DNA of 49,961 nt, from assembly GCA_900696575.1 (NCBI GenBank), contig CAADHD010000008.1:1-49961 (forward strand), read 5' to 3'. Position 1 is the first letter of the stretch; the number at the start of each line of letters is the position of its first letter. The notes beneath the pieces were generated by a model. It was not told the origin of the DNA and searched no databases. It saw nothing but the letters and a program-made list of their open reading frames with translations. The position numbers and the translations under genes are program-made. Shown piece after piece: positions 8,958-17,062 of this stretch. This DNA is from an uncultured Bacteroidota bacterium (GTDB lineage: Bacteria; Bacteroidota; Bacteroidia; AKYH767-A; OLB10).

Positions 8958-10256
8958 CTAAACACTTACTCCCTGCATGATGTCTTCAATTTCTTCAGCC
9001 TCTATAGGTATATCAGCCATCAGGTCAATCTGGCCGTTTTCGGTAATTAAAATGTCGTTTTCAATACGTATTCCAAGACCTTCTTCGGGAATGTAAATAC
9101 CGGGTTCGCAGGTAAATACCATACCGGCCCGCATGGGTTCATAGCGGTTGCCGATGTCATGTACATCAAGGCCTAAAAAGTGCGATGTGCCATGCATGAA
9201 ATACTTTTTGTAAGCCGGCCATTCGGGGTTTTGGTTTTTGATGTCATCGGGTGAAATGAGTTTAAGTTTCAGAAGTTCTTCTTCCATCAGCTTGCCCACT
9301 TCGGCATGGTACTTTTCAATATAATTGCCCGGTACGAGCATTTTTGAGGCTGCACGTTTAACTCTCAGCACAGCATCATACACTTCGCGCTGGCGCTTTG
9401 TAAATTTTCCGCTAACCGGGATAGATCTGGTTAAATCAGCAGCATAGTTAGCATACTCTGCGCCAAAATCAAGAAGTATAACTTCACCGTCTTTGCATTC
9501 CTGATTGTTGTCATTGTAATGCAGAACGCATGCATTTTTTCCGGAAGCGATAATGGGGTTGTAAGCATGGCCGGTTGCGCGGTTGCGTATGAACTCATGA
9601 ATAATTTCCGCTTCAATTTCATACTCCATCACTCCGGGTCTGGTAAAGCGAAGCACTCTTTCAAATGTTTTACGGGTAATATCGCAGGCAATGCGCATGG
9701 CTTCAATCTCAATTTTTGATTTTACAGAGCGCAATTGTGCCATAATAGGCCCGCAGCGTTCGTATTCATGAGCCGGATATTTCTTTTTCCATTCTTCGGC
9801 AAAACGCAAATCCCTGTAAGGCACATACCAGGAGCAGCGGTCATTTTCATTCAGGTTAAGGTAAACGCATTTACAATGATTCATCAATATGGTCATTACC
9901 TGCTGAAACTCTTCATTCCATAAGATGGTTTGAATTCCTGATTGAGCGCGAGCTTCTTCAACCGTATATTTATGGCCTTCCCAAACGGCAATTTTTTCAT
10001 TTGTTTTTCGCAGGAATAAAATCTCGCGGTATTGAGGTAGGGGTGCATCCGGAAAAATAATCAGAGTTGAAAGTTCCTGGTCAATGCCGCTAAGCCATAG
10101 CAAATCGCTGTTCTGGCGAAAACGATAAGTCTGGTCTCCGCTAAATGGCATTTCATCATTCGAATTAAAGATGGCTATGGAACCGGGTTTCAAATTCGCT
10201 ATAAATTTTTTCCGGTTTTCAATGTAAAGTTCTTTGGGAAGCGCAGTATATTTCAT
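8958..10256 (-). CDS. pepP: Xaa-Pro aminopeptidase (aminopeptidase P, M24B)
   Basis: A 432-residue cytoplasmic dinuclear-metal peptidase that removes N-terminal residues preceding proline. An aminopeptidase P N-terminal domain covers about residues 5-150 and a pita-bread catalytic domain 175-425. The metal ligands expected for the family are all present: D263 (LLDFGAE), D274 (YAADLTR), H359 (TSHFLGLDVHD), E384 (CEPGIY) and E399 (RIEND). Length and motif spacing match bacterial PepP. It is transcribed alone, divergent from the FIST operon, with a TANNTTTG element about 20 nt upstream of the start. Confidence 0.96.
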   Translation of the reverse strand: MKYTALPKELYIENRKKFIANLKPGSIAIFNSNDEMPFSGDQTYRFRQNSDLLWLSGIDQELSTLIIFPDAPLPQYREILFLRKTNEKIAVWEGHKYTVEEARAQSGIQTILWNEEFQQVMTILMNHCKCVYLNLNENDRCSWYVPYRDLRFAEEWKKKYPAHEYERCGPIMAQLRSVKSKIEIEAMRIACDITRKTFERVLRFTRPGVMEYEIEAEIIHEFIRNRATGHAYNPIIASGKNACVLHYNDNNQECKDGEVILLDFGAEYANYAADLTRSIPVSGKFTKRQREVYDAVLRVKRAASKMLVPGNYIEKYHAEVGKLMEEELLKLKLISPDDIKNQNPEWPAYKKYFMHGTSHFLGLDVHDIGNRYEPMRAGMVFTCEPGIYIPEEGLGIRIENDILITENGQIDLMADIPIEAEEIEDIMQGVSV

Positions 10257-10275
10257 AAGGCGTTTTACAAGTTTC

Positions 10276-10283
10276 CAAAAATA
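10276..10283 (-). promoter_or_regulatory. Putative -7 promoter element (TATTTTTG)
   Basis: Minus-strand TATTTTTG, a perfect TANNTTTG match, ends 19 nt before the pepP start codon. A TTTG lies about 24 nt further upstream and is at best a loosely spaced -33 candidate. Confidence 0.5.
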
Positions 10284-10371
10284 GCAATGTGCAGGTAATC
10301 ATGATTTCAAATTGTAACCTTTAATTCTTTTCAAAGTAAAATGTTCTGTTTTCACAAACCTTTTTTAAACC

Positions 10372-11505
10372 ATGAAAATCATTCAAAAGAAGTATTCAAC
10401 CACCGGTGGATGGATAGAGGCAAGGCATGATGAAGTTGAGCATTACGAAATGGATCTGGTGCTGGCATTTGCCCCTGCAGGATTACTGAGCAAAGGAAAC
10501 CTTCACGAGGAAATCGCAGGTATGTTTCCGATGGCTCAGGTTTTAATCAGCTCCGCTTCGGGAGAGTTTATTGGTGATAGAGTTACTGATGATGAGCTAA
10601 CTTTAACGGCTATCCGTTTCGAGAAAGCGAAAGCTAAAACCGCCATCACTGATATTGCGACCAGCAAAAACAGTTTTGAAGCCGGTTATTATCTTTCCAG
10701 AGCATTTGAACATGATGGCCTGCGAAGTATTATTGTTTTTTGTGACGGAGAACATGTCAATGCCTCTCAACTGGTTTTCAGTCTTCAACAGTATCTTCCT
10801 GCTGATGTTATTATAACGGGCGGACTTGCCGGTGCGCAGGATAAGCAGGCTTCGCTAATCGGATTGAATAATAAACCAGCCGAAGGACGTATTGCCTGTA
10901 TTGGTTTGTATGGAAAGGATTTGCGGGTTTCCTATGGCAATCAAAGTGGTTGGATGCCTTTTGGACCTGAAAGAAAAGTTACCCGTGCAAAGAACAATAC
11001 CGTTTATGAATTAGGAGGAATTCCTGTTCTTGAAGTGTATAATCTCTATCTGCGCGACCGTAAGTACAACCTGCCCGGTTCGCAAATGTTATTTCCTATT
11101 GCCGTACGTTTTGAAAACTCATCCGGTACTGTTATCCGTACCATTCAATCTATTGATGAAGGATTGTTCAGCATAACGTATTCGGGCAATGTTCCTGAAG
11201 GTTCCAGAGTTTCCCTGCTGCGTACCGATTGCGATTCGCTAATCAGCGGAGCTGCCGGTGCCGCCTCTGTTACCATGAATCAGTTGCCAGCTCCCGAGTT
11301 GGCCATTATCATGAGTTGTGCAGAGCGCAGAACCCTGCTGAATGGCAGAACTTCGGAAGAACTTAGTGCTTTAAAAAATGCTTTTGGAACACACACCGCC
11401 ATTTCAGGATTATTTACTCCCGGTGAGATTGCTCCTGCTGGCCCTGATCTGAAATGCGAATTGTTTAAACAGTCTGTTATTGTAACCGCCATCTCCGAAA
11501 ACTGA
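10372..11505 (+). CDS. FIST domain signal-transduction protein
   Basis: A 377-residue soluble protein with the FIST_N (about 25-215) and FIST_C (about 220-365) architecture. FIST domains are proposed small-ligand (amino-acid) sensors that occur fused or adjacent to signalling proteins. Supporting segments are VIITGGLAGAQD in the N part, LEVYNLYLRD at the join and the late ELAIIMSCAERRTLL followed by SGLFTPGEIAP, which is characteristic of FIST_C. No signal peptide or membrane segment is seen. It is the first gene of a five-gene operon and its stop lies 2 nt before the following kinase gene. The kinase has no recognisable sensor domain of its own, so this protein is the likely input module. 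The ligand is unknown. Confidence 0.92.
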   Translation: MKIIQKKYSTTGGWIEARHDEVEHYEMDLVLAFAPAGLLSKGNLHEEIAGMFPMAQVLISSASGEFIGDRVTDDELTLTAIRFEKAKAKTAITDIATSKNSFEAGYYLSRAFEHDGLRSIIVFCDGEHVNASQLVFSLQQYLPADVIITGGLAGAQDKQASLIGLNNKPAEGRIACIGLYGKDLRVSYGNQSGWMPFGPERKVTRAKNNTVYELGGIPVLEVYNLYLRDRKYNLPGSQMLFPIAVRFENSSGTVIRTIQSIDEGLFSITYSGNVPEGSRVSLLRTDCDSLISGAAGAASVTMNQLPAPELAIIMSCAERRTLLNGRTSEELSALKNAFGTHTAISGLFTPGEIAPAGPDLKCELFKQSVIVTAISEN

Positions 11506-11507
11506 AT

Positions 11508-12395
11508 ATGCAACTTCACCCTTTAATTCAAAAGCAGGTTATCCAAACCTTAGGCTTTCTGCCGGCAGGTCACGATGCGTTATCTTCTCTTCTCGAGAGC
11601 ATAAGTAATCATTACTATCAGATGGAAGGCAGGTCAGAGAAGGGATTTCATTTTGAAAAAGACGAATTGATTCAGGCTAATAATGAACTTAGCAGAAAAG
11701 TAAAAGAGCTTGACCAGTTTGCCTACATCGTTTCGCATGATTTGAAAGCCCCGCTTAGAAATATCAGCAGCATCATTACCTGGATGGAAGAAGATTATGA
11801 AAAAGAGATTCCTGAAGCCATGAAAGAACAATTCAATATGGTAAAGTCGCGAATTACAGGTATGGAAAACCTTATAGAAGGAATTCTTTCTTATTCGCGT
11901 TCCGGCAGAAATTTAAAACCCGAATGGATTGTTCCGGCTGAAGTTTGTAACGAAATTGTTGAAATGATTGCTTCGGGCAAACCCATTAAAGTGAACATTC
12001 AATCAAACATGCCCGCCTTTTTGGGGCAGAAAACTCAGTTTGTGCAGGTAATGTCAAACCTGATTAACAATGCAGTTAAGCATGCCGGTGAACAGGCCGA
12101 AGTTAGTATTGGTGCAACATCCCTCGAAGGCAGTCTGCAGTTTTTTGTGAAAGACAACGGGCAGGGTATTGCCCCTGTACATCATCAGCGCATTTTTGAA
12201 ATGTTTCAATCGCTGCATGATAATGAAACCAAAGGTTCAGGAATCGGACTGGCCATTGTTAAAAAAATTATTGAAGGTCATAACGGCAAAGTTTGGGTTG
12301 ACTCCCAGCCCGGACATGGCGCTGCCTTTTATTTTACATGGCCATTACTTACAGAATCTGAAAATCAAACCAAATTACCTCATAACCATGAATAA
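11508..12395 (+). CDS. Soluble sensor histidine kinase, FIST partner
   Basis: A 295-residue histidine kinase without transmembrane segments. Residues 1-50 are a short helical region of unknown type, followed by a coiled-coil-like stretch (51-70). The phospho-acceptor is His77 in FAYIVSHDLKAPLRN. The ATPase domain follows with the N-box NLINNAVKH (184-192), DNGQG (216-220) and GSGIGL (243-248). It is expected to autophosphorylate and pass phosphate to the response regulator whose start codon overlaps its 3' end by 8 nt. The missing sensor domain and the adjacent FIST gene suggest that FIST provides the signal. Confidence 0.95.
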   Translation: MQLHPLIQKQVIQTLGFLPAGHDALSSLLESISNHYYQMEGRSEKGFHFEKDELIQANNELSRKVKELDQFAYIVSHDLKAPLRNISSIITWMEEDYEKEIPEAMKEQFNMVKSRITGMENLIEGILSYSRSGRNLKPEWIVPAEVCNEIVEMIASGKPIKVNIQSNMPAFLGQKTQFVQVMSNLINNAVKHAGEQAEVSIGATSLEGSLQFFVKDNGQGIAPVHHQRIFEMFQSLHDNETKGSGIGLAIVKKIIEGHNGKVWVDSQPGHGAAFYFTWPLLTESENQTKLPHNHE

Positions 12396-12816
12396 CAAAT
12401 TGTATAACATTTTGCTGGTTGATGACGACCAGGTTGATGTAATGAATGTGCAACGCGCTTTTAAGAAGAACAACATTCAGAATCCTCTGCATGTTGCCAA
12501 CAACGGCATGGACGCGTTTGACTTGCTCCGAGGTACCGAAGGCCGCCAGAAAATTATTCCTACTCCTCGACTCATACTTCTTGACATCAATATGCCGCGG
12601 ATGAACGGTATTGAGTTTTTGCGTGAGCTGCGCAAAGACCCTGTTTTACGCTTCATCAGCGTTATCATCATGACTACTTCCAATGATGATAAGGATAAAT
12701 TTGAAGCTTACAATCTGAATGTAGCCGGCTACATTGTAAAACCGGTATCTTTCGAAAAATTCGTTAACGCTGTGTCTGTACTTAATACCTACTGGCAGCT
12801 TTGTGAAATGCCCTGA
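12388..12816 (+). CDS. Single-domain response regulator (Rcp1-like)
   Basis: A 142-residue stand-alone receiver domain. The acidic pocket is at VDDD (11-14), the phospho-acceptor is Asp66 in LLDINMP, the conserved Thr is in IIMTTSNDD and the Lys is in YIVKPVSF. The extended loop before the acceptor is typical of the Rcp1-like receivers paired with phytochromes and soluble kinases. I chose ATG at 12388, which overlaps the end of the kinase gene by 8 nt. A longer reading from 12169 would lie inside the kinase gene and add 73 residues without receiver homology. With no output domain it probably relays phosphate or acts by protein contact. Confidence 0.93.
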   Translation: MNNKLYNILLVDDDQVDVMNVQRAFKKNNIQNPLHVANNGMDAFDLLRGTEGRQKIIPTPRLILLDINMPRMNGIEFLRELRKDPVLRFISVIIMTTSNDDKDKFEAYNLNVAGYIVKPVSFEKFVNAVSVLNTYWQLCEMP

Positions 12817-12825
12817 AATAATCTG

Positions 12826-15120
12826 ATGGAAAACAAAATTAAAATTGTAATTATTGATGATGACCAGATGGACCGCATGGCCGTTGTCCGTGCTGCCCGC
12901 CTGTCAGGTTTTAATGTTGAAATTGCAGAATGCTCATCTGCTGAAAGTGCGTTGCAGGGATGTTTGAAAAATGCTCCTGACCTTATGTTTGTTGATGTCA
13001 ACCTGCCGGGAATTTCAGGAATGGAGTTGCTGCAGAAGATTGTCAGTGAAAATCCGAATATACTTTGTATCATGATGACCGGCCATGGCGATGAATCCTT
13101 AGCCGTACAATGCATCAAAGCCGGAGCATTTGACTATCTGCCCAAGCCGCTAATCAATGCCGATCATGTAGGAATTATTCTGAAGAATGCTTTGAGAATA
13201 CGTGCTGCTGAAAGTAAAACCGAAGTTGTTAAACATTCGCTGCTGCAAAGCCAGTCGCTTATCAGCAAGATCATTTGCAGCCTCCCGGCTGTAATGTTCA
13301 CCATTGATGCCGGAGGCATTTTCAGTATTGTAGATGGCAAACCTGAAGAGTTGCTTCCATTCAGCAGCGATTTTCTGCACAACAAATCTATCTACGATCT
13401 GCAGGATTCATTTCCGGTTAGCATTGCCGCCTTTACCAAAGCATTAGCCGGAGCACAGGCCGAATCCATGATGGAGATTAATGGACGCACTCTTGAATTC
13501 CGTTACTTCAGTTCCGGTATGAATTCCGTTTGCGGAATCATTCTTGATAAAACACAGGATAAACAAAAACAGGACGAATTGCTTACACAGATTAACGAAA
13601 GCAATGAACTGCAGAAACTGAAAGAAACATTTCTGGCCAACATGAGCCATGAAATCCGAACCCCTATTCATGGTATTATCAACCTTGCCGGAATCTTACT
13701 TGGCACTACGCTCAACAGTGATCAGGTTCGGTTTATAGAAGCTATTAAATCGTCTGCCGATAACCTGCATGTGATTATCAATGACATACTCGACCTTTCC
13801 AAAATTCAGGCTGAAAAAATGACTTTTGAAAAGGCGCCTTTTTCAATCCGTGCTGTTATCAATACACTATCTGAAATAGTTTCCCCGACAGTTGCCAAGA
13901 AAGGAATATCATTCAAAGCCGAAGTTAACGGCTGCGTTCCCGAATTACTGGTTGGCGATGCCGTTCGGTTTGCTCAGGTGCTTAATAACCTTACCGGTAA
14001 TGCTGTTAAGTTTACTGAAAAAGGGCAGGTCTCTGTAGAAGTTACCTGCGCTGAAAGCAATGAAAAATATGTTATGCTTCAGGTCAGCGTATCCGATACC
14101 GGTATTGGAATCCCGGCCGATAAAATTCACAAGATATTTGATTCGTTTACCCAGGCCGGTGATGATATTACCCGAAAGTATGGCGGAACAGGATTAGGTT
14201 TGAATATCTGCAAGCAGTTAATAGAGTTGCAGGGCGGGCAAATACGCGTAGAAAGCACTCCGGGCATTGGATCTGTTTTTACGTTCAACCTGCCGTTTGA
14301 AATCTGCCCTGTTGAACAGGAAAAAAATGAGGTAATTCTTCATTCACCTGCCAAAGAAATAGATCATCAACCTTTGCATTTGCTGGTGGTAGAAGACAAT
14401 GATATAAACCGTATTGTCATAACCAAGTATCTTAAAGACTGGAATTTTACTCATGACTGTGCATCGGATGGGCTTACTGCCATTGAACTTATTGAACGCA
14501 ACCGTTACGATGTCATTCTGCTTGATGTGGAAATGCCGGGTATGAAGGGCTATGATGTAGTGAAATATATCCGTAATGAATTAAAAATGGCCGATCAGCC
14601 GGTAGTAGCCATGACCGCTCATGCCAATAAAGAAGAAGAACAGAAATGTCTTAATGCAGGCATGAATGATTACATTTCAAAGCCATTCAATCCCGATGAT
14701 TTGAAACTGATTATTTACAGCGTTATCGGAAAACAGGAGAATGCCAAAATGAAACAGACTCCTGTTGCAAAGGTTACTGATCTTACTTACCTGCGGGAAA
14801 TGTCTGATGGCAATGAAGACTTCTTCCGCGAGTTTATCACATTGTTTTTACAGAATGCCCCGGTCAGTTTAGATGAGATTGATTCGGGCATTAAAACCGG
14901 TGATTGGGAGAAAATAAGACAAGCTTCTCATAAATTGAAACCTTCACTCAGTTATGTGGGTATGAAGGAAATGAATGCCAAAACAGCAACGATGGAAGAG
15001 TATGCGAAAACAAAAACTCATCTTGAGTTGATTCCGGTGATGGCCGCTGAAGTACGCGCAGCCTGCGAGAAAGCATTCGCAGAACTTGAAAAAGAAATTC
15101 AAACTATTCAAACAAAATAA
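12826..15120 (+). CDS. Hybrid histidine kinase REC-(PAS-like)-HisKA-HATPase-REC-HPt
   Basis: A 764-residue cytoplasmic phosphorelay protein with no membrane segment. In order: an N-terminal receiver (1-120, Asp57); a weakly recognisable PAS-like region (about 145-245); HisKA with His275 in ANMSHEIRTP; HATPase with NLTGNAVKF (388-396), DTGIGIP and GGTGLGL; a second receiver (about 516-635, Asp567); and an HPt domain (about 650-764) with His702 in ASHKLKPS. The leading receiver suggests that it takes input from the upstream kinase or the single-domain regulator. The HPt module can then pass phosphate to another receiver, such as the downstream NtrC-like protein. It starts 9 nt after the preceding gene and ends 2 nt before the next. 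Confidence 0.95.
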   Translation: MENKIKIVIIDDDQMDRMAVVRAARLSGFNVEIAECSSAESALQGCLKNAPDLMFVDVNLPGISGMELLQKIVSENPNILCIMMTGHGDESLAVQCIKAGAFDYLPKPLINADHVGIILKNALRIRAAESKTEVVKHSLLQSQSLISKIICSLPAVMFTIDAGGIFSIVDGKPEELLPFSSDFLHNKSIYDLQDSFPVSIAAFTKALAGAQAESMMEINGRTLEFRYFSSGMNSVCGIILDKTQDKQKQDELLTQINESNELQKLKETFLANMSHEIRTPIHGIINLAGILLGTTLNSDQVRFIEAIKSSADNLHVIINDILDLSKIQAEKMTFEKAPFSIRAVINTLSEIVSPTVAKKGISFKAEVNGCVPELLVGDAVRFAQVLNNLTGNAVKFTEKGQVSVEVTCAESNEKYVMLQVSVSDTGIGIPADKIHKIFDSFTQAGDDITRKYGGTGLGLNICKQLIELQGGQIRVESTPGIGSVFTFNLPFEICPVEQEKNEVILHSPAKEIDHQPLHLLVVEDNDINRIVITKYLKDWNFTHDCASDGLTAIELIERNRYDVILLDVEMPGMKGYDVVKYIRNELKMADQPVVAMTAHANKEEEQKCLNAGMNDYISKPFNPDDLKLIIYSVIGKQENAKMKQTPVAKVTDLTYLREMSDGNEDFFREFITLFLQNAPVSLDEIDSGIKTGDWEKIRQASHKLKPSLSYVGMKEMNAKTATMEEYAKTKTHLELIPVMAAEVRAACEKAFAELEKEIQTIQTK

Positions 15121-15122
15121 TC

Positions 15123-16292
15123 ATGGCTAAAATTTTTATTGTTGAAGATGATCTGGTCATTGTTTCACTGATGAAACAGGCCATTAACAAATCGCAGGAT
15201 CATGAGATCATCCATTTTTCTTCTGCCGAAGAGTGTATTGCCAATCTGCATCAGCGGCCTGATATTGTTTCTATTGATTACAATCTTCCGGGCATGAACG
15301 GCCTTGATATGATGGAAAAAATCAAAGCCTATGACTCGGGCATTCTGTGCATCATCGTTTCCGGTCAGGAAGACCTTGAAGTGGTTGTCAGTTCTTACAA
15401 ACGCGGAGCACAGGATTACATCATCAAGAATGATAACCTCTTTGCCAATATTGAAAACTCCATCCGCAATCTCAACATGAATGTTGCCTTGCGCAGGGAA
15501 GTGGAATTGCTCAAAGACCAGATCATTGACCGTAACAAATACTCCAATATCATTGGCAACAGCAATGGAATTCTCCGTAGCCTCCGATTAATTCAGAAAG
15601 TTGAAAAAAGCAACATGATGGTGCTGGTAACGGGCGAAAGCGGAACCGGAAAGGAATTGGTAGCCAAAGCGCTTCACTACAATTCGCCCCGCAGCCGTAA
15701 ACCCTTGGTTATTGTAAACATGGGCGCTATTCCCGAAGAACTTGTAGAAAGTGAATTATTCGGCCACGAAAAAGGAGCATTTACCGATGCCCGCGACCGC
15801 AGAATCGGAAAGTTTGAAGAAGCTAATGAAGGAACCATCTTCCTGGATGAGATTGGCGAGATGAACCTCAGCCATCAGGCTAAAGTATTACGGGTTTTGC
15901 AGGAGCGCGAAGTGCAACGCATCGGAAGCAATAAAACCATTAAACTCGATTTTCGTCTCATAGCAGCCACCAACCGTAACCTTGCCGAGGAGGTAAAAGC
16001 CGGACGCTTCCGCCAGGATTTATTTTACCGCTTGCAGGGCTTCCTTATTCATCTTCCGCCCTTACGCGAACGTGGTGATGATATAATTCTTCTGGCAAAA
16101 AATTTCCTGACAGATTATTGCAAACAGAATAAAATGGAGCAAGTCAACATTTCGAAAGAGGCAGTTAAATACATGCTTGAATACGAATGGCCCGGAAATG
16201 TACGCGAACTTAAAGCCGTCATAGAACGTGCAGCACTGCTTGCCGAAAACAATACTATTACTATTGCCGATCTTACGCTGATGCCGGCTTAA
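15123..16292 (+). CDS. NtrC-like response regulator (REC-AAA+), no DNA-binding domain
   Basis: A 389-residue protein with a receiver (1-120, phospho-acceptor Asp52 in SIDYNLPG) and a sigma-54-activator type AAA+ domain (about 140-385). Walker A is GESGTGKE (171-178), Walker B GTIFLDEIGE (237-246), and the RERGDD segment is at 315-320. Two features are odd. The sigma-54 contact loop reads GAFTDA (218-223) instead of GAFTGA. The protein also stops right after the AAA+ lid, without the Fis-type helix-turn-helix that usually follows; the 45 nt after the stop encode no remnant. It may act from solution, pair with another activator, or no longer activate sigma-54 polymerase. It is the last gene of the FIST operon. 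Confidence 0.93.
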   Translation: MAKIFIVEDDLVIVSLMKQAINKSQDHEIIHFSSAEECIANLHQRPDIVSIDYNLPGMNGLDMMEKIKAYDSGILCIIVSGQEDLEVVVSSYKRGAQDYIIKNDNLFANIENSIRNLNMNVALRREVELLKDQIIDRNKYSNIIGNSNGILRSLRLIQKVEKSNMMVLVTGESGTGKELVAKALHYNSPRSRKPLVIVNMGAIPEELVESELFGHEKGAFTDARDRRIGKFEEANEGTIFLDEIGEMNLSHQAKVLRVLQEREVQRIGSNKTIKLDFRLIAATNRNLAEEVKAGRFRQDLFYRLQGFLIHLPPLRERGDDIILLAKNFLTDYCKQNKMEQVNISKEAVKYMLEYEWPGNVRELKAVIERAALLAENNTITIADLTLMPA

Positions 16293-16337
16293 CACTTCAC
16301 TGTACCCGTCTTGGGCTTTACTGCCGGTTATTAAACC

Positions 16338-16721
16338 TTAATTCTTTACAGTTCCGCTTAACTCTACCAGAGGTATTGCATTGGTAAACACTGCCGAATC
16401 AACTACCAGTGTATCGTTAAACACCACGCGTATTTTGTAATTGATTTCGGGTTTCAGTTCCTTAAGGTATTCTACCTTTATGTAGTATTCTTCTTCCTTC
16501 GTGGCAAGATGTGAGGCATTCCAGCTTATTCCTTCGCTCGTAAATTCAATGCCTTTGCGAATTCCTGATGCATAGTAATAGTCTGAGTTGTATGTGATGC
16601 GAACGGTGTTCGAATCGGTAACCGTAACAAGGTAAGTTATATTTACCGGCCTGAAGTCATCTTTTTTACAGGCGTTGAGCAAAAAGGCCAGTACGGAAAC
16701 AGCAATTATATTTTTTATCAT
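16338..16721 (-). CDS. Small putative lipoprotein of unknown function
   Basis: A 127-residue protein with a lipoprotein signal (LLNAC, lipidated Cys18) followed by KKDD, a charged stretch often seen after lipobox Cys in Bacteroidota surface lipoproteins. The rest is rich in beta-prone Thr/Val/Tyr residues and could be a single Ig-like domain. I do not recognise a family. The alkyltransferase-like gene upstream overlaps its start (4 nt), so it is probably co-transcribed with that gene and the aldehyde dehydrogenase gene. It faces the FIST operon convergently. Confidence 0.8.
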   Translation of the reverse strand: MIKNIIAVSVLAFLLNACKKDDFRPVNITYLVTVTDSNTVRITYNSDYYYASGIRKGIEFTSEGISWNASHLATKEEEYYIKVEYLKELKPEINYKIRVVFNDTLVVDSAVFTNAIPLVELSGTVKN

Positions 16722-17062
16722 GATACGGAATCTGCAAGCAGGGAAGGATCCCAGAAATGTTTTTCAAAATTAATAACAACATCATTTTTCACTTTAATGC
16801 CTTCCTTCTCAAGAAGACTTTTCATCTGGCCGGGATGGCCGAAATGATGTTTGCCGGTCAGCATGCCGTTACGGTTTACTACGCGGTGAGCCGGAACTTT
16901 TTTCTTCTGATGATGCGATGCATTCATAGCCCATCCCACCATGCGCGAAGAGTAGCTGCTTCCAAGCGCTTTGGCTATAGCTCCATAACTCGTTACTTTT
17001 CCTTTAGGAATAAGCCTTACGATTTCATACACACGCTGAAAGAAGTCTTTGTCTTTCATCAC
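16718..17062 (-). CDS. Alkyltransferase-like (ATL/MGMT-family) DNA-binding protein
   Basis: A 114-residue protein matching the C-terminal DNA-binding domain of O6-alkylguanine-DNA alkyltransferase, with GKVTSYGAIAKALG (21-34) and SSRMVGWAMN. The active-site PCHR motif is PAHR here (57-60), so the alkyl-accepting Cys is replaced by Ala58. Such ATL proteins bind O6-alkylguanine lesions without repairing them and flag them for nucleotide excision repair. The start overlaps the stop of the aldehyde dehydrogenase gene by 4 nt (ATGA), indicating translational coupling. The functional assignment rests on family knowledge and the visible substitution. Confidence 0.92.
   Translation of the reverse strand: MMKDKDFFQRVYEIVRLIPKGKVTSYGAIAKALGSSYSSRMVGWAMNASHHQKKKVPAHRVVNRNGMLTGKHHFGHPGQMKSLLEKEGIKVKNDVVINFEKHFWDPSLLADSVS

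Noticed and set aside
12169-12387. Extended N-terminus for the single-domain response regulator
   Set aside because: It lies entirely inside the kinase gene and does not match receiver domains; the receiver begins right after ATG 12388.
16293-16340. Frameshifted Fis-type helix-turn-helix after the NtrC-like protein
   Set aside because: All frames of the short gap to the convergent lipoprotein gene lack any helix-turn-helix remnant and there is no room for one.
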